Shown here: one piece after another, positions 17,093-25,352 of the stretch
Layout: every line of letters starts with the position of its first letter
Position numbering within the stretch: position 1 is the first letter of the stretch
Notes under the pieces: generated by a model
What the model saw: the letters and a program-made list of their open reading frames with translations, nothing else
Database searches by the model: none
What the model was told of the DNA's origin: nothing
Position numbers and translations under genes: made by a program
DNA from: Tritrichomonas musculus
Lineage: Eukaryota; Parabasalia; Tritrichomonadida; Tritrichomonadidae
NCBI GenBank assembly: GCA_039105265.1
Contig: JAPFFF010000347.1
Location: 1-25,352 of the forward strand
Direction of reading: 5' to 3'
DNA length: 25,352 nucleotides

Positions 17093-18613
17093 ATGTCAAC
17101 TTTGAATTATACACTTCCATCAAATGTTGGTGTTAATCCTGAATCAATTCTTAATATAGTTAACATTCTTGACGAATGTGATTGCCATTCTTTTATGATT
17201 TTGAGGCACAATAAAATAATATCTCAAGGTTGGTGGAAACCATACAATCCAAATTATTCTCATTCACTTTTTTCCCTTTCAAAAAGTTTTGTTTCTACAG
17301 CCATTTGTTTTGCTGTTCAAGAAAATCTTATAACTTTTGATGATTATATAATCAATTTTTTTCCAGAATATTTTCCATTACCACCTAGCGAAAATATGAA
17401 AAAAGTTCAAATTAAGCACTTATTAATGATGTCATATGGCAGGCCAGCTTCACTTGATCCTGATTTCTATTATCGAAAAGATTGGCTTGAAGAGAATTTA
17501 CATGTTTACTTATACCATGAACCAGGCACGAAATTTCTTTATGATAATCGTTGTTCTTATATCCTCTCAGCTCTTTTACAAAAAGTTACAGGAAAAACCG
17601 TTTTTGAATACCTCCAACCTCGACTTTTCAAACCGCTTGAAATTGAGAACATTTTTTGGGAGGAAAAAAACGGTTATAATATGGGACGAGGTGGTCTGAA
17701 TTTAAAAACCGTCGATCTTGCCAAATTTGGCCTTTTCCTAAAAAACAAAGGTCAATTTAATGGCAAACAACTTTTGAGAGGAGATTTGGTCGATGAAATG
17801 ACCAAATATCATATCAAAACATCTGATTCTAATTTCACAAGATCATCAGCCCCAGACTTCATGCAAGGCTACGGCTACTTCTTTTGGATGTGCCAGAATG
17901 GCGGTTATAGAGCTGACGGCGCATGCAGTCAGTTTTTGGTTGTGATGCCGAAGGAGGACATTGTAGTTGCAATTACAGCCGGCACAACAACCAAGGGCCA
18001 AGTAATACTACAAAGTTTGTGGGATAATTTGGTCGACAAACTAGATGAAAAATCATGCATTTCTAATGAAAAAGAGAAAGTTTTACAAAATCAAAAAATT
18101 CTGGATGATAAATTGAATTCATTAAATATACGATTTCTATCGTCAACCGTTAATTTTAATTCAATTGATTATCAAAAATTTTCTGGGAAAATTTATAAAA
18201 TTTGCCAAAATGGAGCTAATGTAGTAAAACTGTCGGTCGTTTTTGGTGATGTGTTCGATACACTCAATTTGTGGGCGTTAGGAAATTCTAAAGAACCATC
18301 TGATAATTCACCAAAAGAGGCCATTTTGTTATCGTTGAGGGTTGGACATGATGAATGGGTTGAAAATGATACAAAATTTGAGACTGACAATTTTCATTCT
18401 CATTCAACAATTCTGTTTAGTGACGTTGCCTGTTCTTCGAAATGGATGAGTGAGACTGAATATGCAGTCAAACTTGTCTACACCAGAACTCCTTACACAG
18501 ATATGATTAAGATTAATTTTTTGGATAATGCAATTGATGGCGAATATATTTGTTACCCAGTGATGGCAAATAGAGGTAAATCTTTTCAAATTATGGGTGT
18601 TGAAATAAAATAG
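17093..18613 (+). CDS. serine beta-lactamase-like / S12 family protein
   Basis: Intact 506-residue ORF with an ATG at 17093. It carries the class C beta-lactamase / DD-peptidase signature: nucleophile motif S-L-S-K at residues 61-64 (FSLSKSFVS), Y-x-N at 150-152 (YDNRCSY) and a late GGYRADGACSQ (270-280) in the place of the third, HxG-type motif, followed by VVMPKEDIVVAIT. The enzyme domain covers about 1-320. The remaining 185 residues are a separate beta-rich C-terminal domain (NSLNIRFLSSTVNFNSIDYQ onward), as in bacterial S12 hydrolases with a trailing domain. Reaction inferred: a serine hydrolase acting on an ester, amide or peptide; the substrate is unknown. No signal peptide is seen, so it is probably cytosolic. 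Such genes in protists are usually of bacterial origin. The stop is preceded by ATAAAA, containing the TAAA polyadenylation motif. Confidence 0.85.
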   Translation: MSTLNYTLPSNVGVNPESILNIVNILDECDCHSFMILRHNKIISQGWWKPYNPNYSHSLFSLSKSFVSTAICFAVQENLITFDDYIINFFPEYFPLPPSENMKKVQIKHLLMMSYGRPASLDPDFYYRKDWLEENLHVYLYHEPGTKFLYDNRCSYILSALLQKVTGKTVFEYLQPRLFKPLEIENIFWEEKNGYNMGRGGLNLKTVDLAKFGLFLKNKGQFNGKQLLRGDLVDEMTKYHIKTSDSNFTRSSAPDFMQGYGYFFWMCQNGGYRADGACSQFLVVMPKEDIVVAITAGTTTKGQVILQSLWDNLVDKLDEKSCISNEKEKVLQNQKILDDKLNSLNIRFLSSTVNFNSIDYQKFSGKIYKICQNGANVVKLSVVFGDVFDTLNLWALGNSKEPSDNSPKEAILLSLRVGHDEWVENDTKFETDNFHSHSTILFSDVACSSKWMSETEYAVKLVYTRTPYTDMIKINFLDNAIDGEYICYPVMANRGKSFQIMGVEIK

Positions 18614-18638
18614 ATTCAAATTTATATTTGCTTTTTTA

Positions 18639-18932
18639 TTAATCTTTTTTGAGAATATATTTCAATAAAATTGGCATTTTGGTATCATAGACATAACTTT
18701 CTGAATCTTCAAAAAATACACAAACATCTCTTGATTGTTTTCATCATTTTTTTTTTCTCCTCTTACTCTTCTATCAATATAATAATCTAGATATTTTCTT
18801 GCTGTGATATAGGCTGTTGCAATATTTTTTTTAAGTTTTTTTTTTTGAGTTATAAACCTTGCCATTTGTATATTTTTTATATTCAGATAATATTTTCTGA
18901 ATATCTTTTGAACCATGAGGAGCTGTGCTCAT
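18639..18932 (-). pseudogene. small host gene with two homopolymer frame changes
   Basis: The ATG at 18932 opens MSTAPHGSKDIQKILSEYKK and runs YTNGKVYNSKKK into an 11-A run. After it, another frame continues LKKNIATAYITARKYLDYYI, DRRVRGEKKNDENNQEMFVY, to a six-T run. A third frame then gives EDSESYVYDTKMPILLKYIL ending KKD at 18639. The pieces are contiguous and consistent in style, so this was a protein of about 96 residues, basic and helical, with no recognised domain. Both breaks fall in homopolymers, where assembly error is common, so the gene may be intact in the organism. It converges on the beta-lactamase-like gene, 25 bases away. Confidence 0.5.
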
Positions 18933-19158
18933 TTTGAAAAAAAAAGGAGGTTTTAGACAAATTTGAAGACGGTTTTTAAGAGCATTAGCATGATTTACAA
19001 AAATAGATATAGTAAATACTTATTTCATCTTTTTGAAAGATTCCAAAAATAGTTATAAAATTTAGTATTTCCTTAAAAATTTATTTTTAACCTATGGGTC
19101 TCAATTATTCACCTGCATCTCAAAATTTGAGAGATTTTCTGAGTTCTTACAAAGAATA

Positions 19159-19207
<49 letters not shown>

Positions 19208-19264
19208 AGGTCACCTGTAAAGTTATTTCAAGTACCATTCTCAAAAAGAAGTTGAACTTATTTA
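18933..19264. other. intergenic stretch with poly-T
   Basis: About 330 bases. It contains a 45-T run and a 53-codon plus-strand ORF (19094-19252, MGLNYSPASQNLRDFLSSYK then Phe run) that reads through that run. The ORF start resembles a real protein N-terminus, but the poly-T makes a gene doubtful. Confidence 0.4.
19161..19205 (+). repeat. poly-T homopolymer (45 T)
   Basis: 45 uninterrupted T bases, the longest simple run in the window, followed by gcag. Length may vary between strains or be misassembled. Confidence 0.95.
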
Positions 19265-21602
19265 TTATGGATATATATCATCCCCAAACCCTTCATAATA
19301 AACTTTCGTAATATTTTTTGCATTTGGATATTTTGGAATAATTTCATCAGCTTTTATCTCTTGCAAATATTTCGATTCAATAATTTTTACAAAAGCATTA
19401 TACATAAAGTCTTTGGTTCGATATACTTCATATATTTTTTCAAAAACATTTCTATCAAACAATTTAAAAATTAATAATATTTTGAATTATTTTTTTTGAT
19501 AAATCATTTTTCCCTTCAGTTTTTTTTTCAATTTCATTTTTTAATGTTTGAATGTCAAAACCAAATTGCTTAATTAATATCAAACTTAACAAAACTAATG
19601 AATGTTGAAACTGGTCAGATGATTTTATCAACATTTCAAACAATTTATTTATGTCTACTTTGATTGAATCTTCATACATGTAAATATGTGACAAGTTGTA
19701 CATTGATAATCAATCATTTTTTTGATGAATTGCTTCTTCAAAAAAGACAATAGCGTTACCTAATTTCTTTTTAATTTCTTCACCATAACCATGCTTATAA
19801 ATAATTCCAAGATTATTTTTGGCAAATTGATTGTTAAATGATGATGCTTCCTTATAATAATGAATTGCTTCAAGAACATTTTTTTTGACATTTTTACCTT
19901 CATGAAGTAAAAATCCATGAGAAAAGTTTGCATTTTTATTACCATTTTTTGAAGCAAGCATAATATAATACATTCCTTTTTTAATATTTAATATCGAACT
20001 TTTATCTTCGTAATAAATGAGTCCAAGAACATATTGTGCTTGATGAAAATTTTGGTTTGAAGAGAGTGCAAAATAATGAATTGCCATTTTAATGTCACGT
20101 TTAACATATCGACCATCATAATAAATAAAGCCTAGGTTGTATTGTGATTCTGGATGATTTTGATCTGAAGCAAGTGAATAATAATGAATTGCTTTGTTTA
20201 TATCTCGTAAAACAAATCTACCTTCGTAATAAATATATCCGAGGGCAAAATGTGCTTCAGGAATGTTTTGATCTGAAGCAAGGGAATAAAAATGAATTGC
20301 TTTTTTGATATCCCTTGCGATATACTTGTTCTGATAATATATAAGAGCCAAGTTGTATTTGGCGCATGAGTTATTTTGATTTGCAGAAAGGGAGTAATAA
20401 TGAATAGCTTTTCCAATGTCTCTTGAAACTTCTATGCCATTATAATAAATATTTCCCAGCTTAAATTGCGCCTCTTGATGATTTTGTTTCGCTGCTAATA
20501 TAAAATAATAAATTGCTTTGTTAATGCCTTTCGTGACGTATTTTCCTTCATAATAAATTACGCCTAAACTAAATTGTGCATCTGAATTATTTTGGTTTGA
20601 ACTCATAATAAAATAATGAATTGATTTGTTAGTGTCTCTCGCAACATATTTGTTTTCATAATAAATTACACCTAATACTAATTGTGCTTGATTAAAATTT
20701 TGATCTGCAGCGAGTAAAAAGAAATGGATTGCATTATTAAAATCATGTACTAAATATTTACTTTCATAATAAATAACTCCGAGACAAAATTGAGCTTCTG
20801 GAATATTTTGATCTGCAGCATTTGAAAAATAATAATTCGCTTTGTTGATATCATGTATTGCATATTCTTTATTAAAGTAAATTATTCCTAAATTGAATTG
20901 TGCTTTAGGATGATTTTGATCTGAAGCAAGTTGAAAATAATAAACTGCTTTACTGATATCGTGTGCAACACTTTGACCTTTATAATAGGCATAACCGAGA
21001 TAAAATTGGGCATTTGGATTATTTTGATTTGAAGCAAGTTGGAAAAAATGAATTGCTTTGTTAATATTTCGTGTAACATATATAATACCAAGACATAATT
21101 GTGCTTGTGAATGATTTTGATTTGCAGCAAGTGAATAATAATAGATTGCTTTATCCATATTTCTTGCGACATATTTGCCTTCATCATAAATAAGTCCAAG
21201 ATTGAATTGTGCTTGTGGAAATTTCTGACTTGCAGCGAGTGTATAATAATAGATTGCTTTATCTATATCTTTTGTAATATGTTTGCCTTCATCATGAATT
21301 AATCCAAGATTGAATTGTACTAGTTGAATATTTTGATTTGCCTCGAGTGTATAATAATGGATTGCCTTGTTAATATCTGGCGTGATACCTTTGCCTTCAT
21401 CATAAATTAAACCCAGACAAAAATGTGCTTGAGGATGATTTTGACTTGCTGCAAGTGAATAATAATGAATTGCTTTGTCAATATCACATTTGACATATTT
21501 ACCAGGATCATTTTGATTTGCTGCTGACGATAAATAATGAATTGCTTTGTTAATGTCACGTGTAACATCTTTTCCTTTATCAATAAATAACTCAATTGTC
21601 TT
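19265..21602 (-). pseudogene. Sel1-like repeat protein, about 18 repeats, decayed
   Basis: Minus-strand frame open from 21602 to 19710 without an initial ATG (the first in-frame ATG is at 21158). It consists of 36-residue Sel1 units (108 bp) of the form RDINKAIHYYSLASDQNHPE then AQFNLGLIYYEGKYV; I count about 18. Sel1 repeats form alpha/alpha solenoids that scaffold protein complexes, including ER degradation and signalling adaptors. The frame meets TGA at 19710-19712 but continues in frame (LSMYNLSHIYMYEDSIKVDI) to 19464. A frame change in a T run near 19465 leads to KLFDRNVFEKIYEVYRTKDF and YYEGFGDDIYP, stop at 19265. Two units near 21110 and 21510 are shortened. It lies just downstream of the ubiquitin-conjugating enzyme on the same strand. 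Missing start, nonsense codon and frame change together favour a pseudogene. Confidence 0.75.
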
Positions 21603-21683
21603 TTAAAATAAATACATCAATAAATATCAAATCTTTTCCAAAATATGCATAAATACATAAAAAAATATTATATTGAAAATTTT

Positions 21684-22310
21684 TTATTTAGTTGGAGTCC
21701 AATTTGGTATTTCCCATTTATGCTTTTCAGCTGATCTACGAAATCCATCAATAGCTCCTGGGAGATCATAAGGCTCATCAGTCGAGAGGTCGAGTTTTGG
21801 AGGTTTGTCACCTGCCTCTCCAGACATCATTAATGCAAAAACTTCTGAAATCAAGGAACTGATGGTACGAGTCGGAGTCCATCCTTTGAAAGTTAATGAC
21901 CCCATGCAAATTGAGCCACCAATTGTAACATGTCCTGTATACATAACAAATCGAGGTCGATGAACACGGACAAAAGGAGCAATGTTGGGATAGTTTGGGG
22001 GAAAAGTAAATATGAGTTCAAGGTAATCTCGACCGTATTTCCTTTTATATTCTTGCATATCGTTGTAAATTGGAAGGCCATCAAATTTATGAAACTTTAT
22101 GCTCCATAGTTCGTAATCATTATTAATCAATTCAATTGTATATCCTTGTTCTCCACCTGCTTTTTGAGCTTCTTCAAAATCCATTTGAAGACGGCCCGTA
22201 GTTATAATTCCAGGAGGAAGAGGAGGAGGAGTAGGATCATTTTCTATTTCGGGAGTTGGATCACCAATTTCAACTTCATCATCTATAAAATCTTGCTCTT
22301 CCTCAGACAT
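21684..22310 (-). CDS. UBE2Q-type ubiquitin-conjugating enzyme (E2)
   Basis: Intact 208-residue ORF with an ATG at 22310. Residues 1-35 are acidic and then proline-rich (DPTPPPLPPG). Residues about 40-190 form a UBC fold: YLELIFTFPPNYPNIAPFVR is the E2 beta-sheet and PxxPF turn, and GGSICMGSLTFKGWTP holds the probable catalytic Cys135. The usual HPN before the cysteine is replaced by HVTIGG, as in the UBE2Q/NCE2 group, which has GG(A/S)ICM and a following GW. The C-terminal helix carries DLPGAIDGFRRSAEKHKWEI. It would accept ubiquitin from E1 as a thioester and pass it to E3 or substrate in the cytosol or nucleus. The stop TAAAAA overlaps a TAAA polyadenylation motif. An initiator-like TCATT is 14 bases upstream. 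Confidence 0.85.
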   Translation of the reverse strand: MSEEEQDFIDDEVEIGDPTPEIENDPTPPPLPPGIITTGRLQMDFEEAQKAGGEQGYTIELINNDYELWSIKFHKFDGLPIYNDMQEYKRKYGRDYLELIFTFPPNYPNIAPFVRVHRPRFVMYTGHVTIGGSICMGSLTFKGWTPTRTISSLISEVFALMMSGEAGDKPPKLDLSTDEPYDLPGAIDGFRRSAEKHKWEIPNWTPTK

Positions 22311-22321
22311 TTTTCTTAAAA

Positions 22322-22326
22322 AATGA
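22322..22326 (-). promoter_or_regulatory. initiator-like motif of the E2 gene
   Basis: AATGA on the plus strand is TCATT in gene sense. Its A (22324) is 14 bases before the ATG at 22310, matching trichomonad initiator position and sequence. Confidence 0.55.
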
Positions 22327-23346
22327 TTTTTTTATATAACATTTCATGAATACTGTCAAATTTTCTTTTTTGTATTCAAATTATATGGTTGCAAAATGGT
22401 ATTTCATTAAGAAATTTACAATTGAGTATTTCTTTAAAATTTTCGGTAGATCATAAAATGCTTTTTTTCCGAGATTTACCTCTCAATTTTTTGAATATTT
22501 TTTAATCGTTTTAATAATGGCTGTTTAGAATAATTTTTATTGATTCTATGTAAGCCCACGGTATGTTTTTCATTTTTTTTTTTTTTTATTGTTACAAAAC
22601 AAGCAATTTAGAATTATAGGCAGGGAACAATTTATAGGGTTATCGTATTTTTCTACCCACTTTTTCAAAGGATAATAAAATAATATAATTTTATCTTAAT
22701 AAAAAAAGATAAAATAATATTCATTTTAAATAAATTAAAATCTACATTTTATTATTAATATGTAGTTATTAAATAATTGATTAATTTGCATTATTGTTTA
22801 TTAAAAAAAAATGCATATGATAATAATCAAAAACCAAATTATTACGAATTTTATATGGTTAAAATCATGATCGTCATAGGTCATTATCCAGGTTAAGCTC
22901 ATTCAATTTTTTCACGATGGAAGGTGACTCGAAAAAAAAAGGTAGAAATTTTAGCCAAATATGAAATTGATATATTTTTCATATTATCATGAGTAGAATA
23001 ATAATGCATAAGTAAATATTGAAAATAGTGCCTTTTTCATATATCCAAAACAAGGCATTTATTGAAAAAGTGGGGCAGAATAAAAAGATAAGTAGTAATA
23101 TGTTGTGAAGTTTGCCGGTGAAATAGAATCGTTCAAAAATGAATCATAACTCCACGCCAGAAAATAATACATTTTCGAAATCACAGATGTCTTAATAAAT
23201 GATATCAAAAGTGCTATCCTCTTTTACTTCATGTATTTCACCATCCGACAAAACGACTTTTATTAATTTTTCATAACTTTTCGGGTAATGTTAAAATTTA
23301 TGTCAAAAATTTTTTATAATTTAATTTTTTTATTGTTTATAAATAA
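22327..23346. other. 1-kb gene-free stretch with weak inverted repeats
   Basis: No ORF over 60 codons and no RNA gene recognised. Arms at 22640-22667 and 23062-23091 are imperfect inverted copies (core cccactttttcaa). The end of the second virus-like segment should lie somewhere in the right part, but no clear terminal repeat could be identified. Confidence 0.5.
22640..23091. repeat. possible MITE-like inverted-repeat structure, 452 bp
   Basis: The right arm ttgaaaaagtggggcaga matches the reverse complement of the left arm (ttgaaaaagtgggtaga), with similarity continuing through an A/T-rich run to gata; about 24 of 29 positions agree. The interior is AT-rich without an ORF. No convincing target duplication was found, so this remains tentative. 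Confidence 0.35.
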
Positions 23347-23631
23347 ATGTCAAATATTAATGGCTTGGTTTCTACATTGGAATTAATAAAAAAACTTATT
23401 GATGATGGTGATATAAAAGTTTTGAGGAAAATGTTGAGATATGAGAATGAATGTGATAAATTAGACGTCAGGGTATTAAATGCACTTGTTAAAGTTAATG
23501 GTTATCATTTTGTAAGAAGAAATGGAAAAATTTCGTATGAAAAATATTATTACAAACATGTGAAAGGAAAAATGACAGATGATGAAAGGGGGAAGATTCA
23601 AGAATTAATGAATAATATTAAGAGTATTTAA
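23347..23631 (+). CDS. small unknown protein next to the polymerase gene
   Basis: 94-residue ORF with an ATG at 23347, mostly helical and lysine-rich (STLELIKKLIDDGDIKVLRK; MTDDERGKIQELMNNIKSI), with a tyrosine-rich patch (KISYEKYYYKHVKG). No domain or membrane segment is recognised. It converges on the polymerase gene across an AT-rich 237-base gap and is taken as part of the second virus-like segment because of this pairing. DNA-binding is conceivable from its charge but is not shown. Confidence 0.5.
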   Translation: MSNINGLVSTLELIKKLIDDGDIKVLRKMLRYENECDKLDVRVLNALVKVNGYHFVRRNGKISYEKYYYKHVKGKMTDDERGKIQELMNNIKSI

Positions 23632-23868
23632 TGTTATTTATTAATATTTACTATTAATTATTAATGCTTAATATTGATTATTAATGTTTAATATTAATTA
23701 TTTTTACTTAATTATTCAAAATTGTTCATGTTTATGATTATGATTATATTAATATTATTCATGTTTACGATTATGATTATATTTATACTTAGTTTATGTT
23801 ATATATCATGATAAAAATAAATTTATCATTCACAATATTAAGTTAGTGTTTTTGTTAAATGATTTAAT
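23632..23868. repeat. AT-rich direct repeats between convergent genes
   Basis: A 26-base unit starting ttcatgtttatgattatg occurs at 23725-23750 and again at 23758-23783 with one mismatch (offset 33). Before it, taatatt/attatta motifs repeat irregularly. The tract probably contains the transcript ends of both flanking genes. Confidence 0.7.
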
Positions 23869-25352
23869 TTAAATTATAATATAATCTTTCGCGCTTAATC
23901 CTTTTATAAATGGACAACATGACTGATTCATTAATACTACCATTTTGTTATGGAATCCGGTGAGGGCATTCTTGTTTGTTGTTATCTTAGACATGATTGA
24001 TGATTTTGTACCGTCTTCATTAATTATTTGTTTCATTTGTAAATTTATATTAACACCTCTTTTAATTCCATTATTGTCTAATATATCTTTGTAATCTGAT
24101 GATTCAATAGTGTTGGTCTTTTTCGACACACCTTTAAGCTTTAAAGATTTAGTTATACCGTCATGGGCTTTGCCCTGCGCATCTATAAATGCGTTATTCC
24201 ATATTGTGTAACATTTAGGACATAATGCTACTTGATTATCACCATATTTTTCAACACAACATCCTAATATCTTCTTTTCATCACTAATGGTGTTTATTGA
24301 TGGATCAGGCATAAATTTATAAATATGTTTATTATAAAATTCTTTATCTTTAATGATGTGTTTAAATCCTTGATCATTTGGTTCATTCATGGCTCCGGCA
24401 ACTGCGAAATAAATTGAATCAGTGTCACCAGAAGTAACATGTATTTTATCCAAATCTAAACACTTAAACATGAAGTCATAAATGAATGTTAAATACCAAA
24501 ATTTAGCATTATCGAGTGTAAAGAATGATTCTTGAATACATGTTTTGCAGCTATAGTTTTTTGGTGAGTATTCAATAAGCCATGATTCATTACTAAGTTT
24601 AACACCACCTTTATATCTATCAGATGCAATGGCTTGAAATGTTTTGCTTCTATCACAAATTTTCATTTTATCGTATTTTTCTGAATTTAAGCCATCATAA
24701 CCGTATGATCCATTCATAGCAATTTTATAAAATTTTTCATTTCCTTGAACTTTACCTGCTAATATATCCTGACGTTTACCCATAAATTCCTCAACGAATG
24801 GCTCAAATGCTTTTGTTGCTGTGTATGTTGTCAAATTGATGATATTAGTGACTTTTAGTCCATGATCAATAAGGAACCATAGATAATAACATCCAAACGA
24901 GAATGATTGACCCATTGTGTCTATTGCCATTGTCAGTTTTCTAGTTGTTTTATCAATCACTGTTATACCGTTCTTTTTACCATAATTGTACATATATGAT
25001 CCAATTGTTTCTTCATCATTTTTAATGTCAAAGTTTCTAAATACTGGTGGGAAATTAATGAAATCATTTATTTTTTCAATAGGACATTCTAAAACAACTT
25101 TTGCTCTAAATATAAATTTAGGATTGGGTTCAAATCTATACTTGGAATGTATTATATTATAACATGCTTTATAAACTTTTTCATTTCTCTTTCCATCATC
25201 ATCATAACATTCATATCTATTTATTTCGTATCCTGGCATGTACATGATATGACCATGATAAGGGTTGAATTCATGATACTTTGATGAAAATACTGAAGGG
25301 TATAAAGAGTTAAAATCTACACCAATAATGTGAGACATTAAATAAGGGGTAT
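23869..25352 (-). CDS. family B DNA polymerase, Polinton/Maverick type, catalytic half
   Basis: The frame is open through the right window edge; the in-window ATG at 25338 is probably internal, because it lies only seven residues before motif A. Visible motifs, numbered from that ATG: motif A DFNSLYPS (8-15), motif B KIAMNGSYGYDG (205-216) and motif C SGDTDSIYFA (303-312) with the two catalytic aspartates. The gap of about 190 residues between A and B is long, as in protein-primed polymerases with a TPR2 insertion. A later LKLKGVSKK (thumb side) and a Cys pair CPKC follow. The 3'-5' exonuclease part would lie beyond the window. The enzyme copies the element's own genome, by family knowledge with a protein primer. 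It converges on the small ORF at 23347. Confidence 0.85.
   Translation of the reverse strand, partial: TPYLMSHIIGVDFNSLYPSVFSSKYHEFNPYHGHIMYMPGYEINRYECYDDDGKRNEKVYKACYNIIHSKYRFEPNPKFIFRAKVVLECPIEKINDFINFPPVFRNFDIKNDEETIGSYMYNYGKKNGITVIDKTTRKLTMAIDTMGQSFSFGCYYLWFLIDHGLKVTNIINLTTYTATKAFEPFVEEFMGKRQDILAGKVQGNEKFYKIAMNGSYGYDGLNSEKYDKMKICDRSKTFQAIASDRYKGGVKLSNESWLIEYSPKNYSCKTCIQESFFTLDNAKFWYLTFIYDFMFKCLDLDKIHVTSGDTDSIYFAVAGAMNEPNDQGFKHIIKDKEFYNKHIYKFMPDPSINTISDEKKILGCCVEKYGDNQVALCPKCYTIWNNAFIDAQGKAHDGITKSLKLKGVSKKTNTIESSDYKDILDNNGIKRGVNINLQMKQIINEDGTKSSIMSKITTNKNALTGFHNKMVVLMNQSCCPFIKGLSAKDYIII

Larger units (their letters stand above)
23347..25352. mobile_element. second virus-like segment, Polinton/Maverick type, running off the window (fossil)
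   Basis: Contains the catalytic region of a Polinton-type family B DNA polymerase and a small opposite-strand ORF. The element continues to the right beyond the window; its left end lies in or near 23100-23340, where no terminal repeat could be fixed. About 10 kb of host genes separate it from the block at 4684-12650, so the two are probably separate insertions. The visible frames look whole, suggesting a young copy. Confidence 0.6.

Noticed and set aside
19195-19211. Poly-T followed by gcag as a splice acceptor
   Set aside because: Trichomonad introns use a conserved extended 3' motif rather than a polypyrimidine tract; no matching donor or exon was found.
19957-21595. Several 60-100 codon minus-strand ORFs
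   Set aside because: Out-of-frame shadows of the Sel1 repeats, themselves periodic for that reason.
1-25352. tRNA, rRNA or CRISPR
   Set aside because: No T-loop-like motif with matching stems, no rRNA-like stretch and no spaced direct repeats of CRISPR form were seen outside coding repeats.

Overview
The window looks like nuclear DNA of a trichomonad (parabasalid protist), most like Tritrichomonas. The grounds are a very AT-rich background with long poly-T runs, BspA-type leucine-rich repeat proteins, a Sel1-repeat protein, a trichomonad-type kinase tail, Polinton/Maverick-like genes, and initiator-like TCATT motifs 14-16 bases before several start codons. Species is inferred from gene content only; no rRNA or tRNA gene was seen.

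Layout. 1-2372: two BspA-like LRR genes, the first entering from the left edge, the second with an ankyrin-like head and a 540-bp internal duplication. 2563-3693: a 1.1-kb non-autonomous DNA transposon with nested inverted repeats and a perfect 9-bp target duplication. 3921-4683: a 54-codon ORF and the 3' end of a protein kinase, cut at a GC-rich junction and carrying a foldback insertion or hairpin-bearing intron. About 4684-12650: a virus-like (Polinton/Maverick-type) block with a small plus-strand ORF and a tight minus-strand cluster, including two paralogous fibre-like coiled-coil proteins and two unknown proteins. Its right edge is a patchwork of copied filler DNA.

12838-22310 is host sequence: a protein that looks built of ubiquitin-like beta-grasp repeats, a decayed single-pass membrane protein, a decayed Rho-type GTPase facing an intact serine beta-lactamase-like (S12) gene, a small gene with reading-frame slips at homopolymers, a decayed protein of about 18 Sel1 repeats, and an intact UBE2Q-type ubiquitin-conjugating enzyme. 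22311-23346 holds no gene but has a weak 452-bp inverted-repeat structure. From 23347 to the right edge a second virus-like segment begins, with a small ORF and the catalytic half of a Polinton-type family B DNA polymerase that continues off the window.

The genes do not form one pathway. The region is a mosaic in which mobile elements have landed among host surface-protein, signalling and ubiquitin genes, several now pseudogenes. Several host breaks sit at homopolymers, so assembly error must be excluded before calling all of them decay. The most unusual points are the transposon with doubled ends, the foldback insertion in the kinase tail, the filler-built junction at 12576-12647 and the paired fibre-like proteins.
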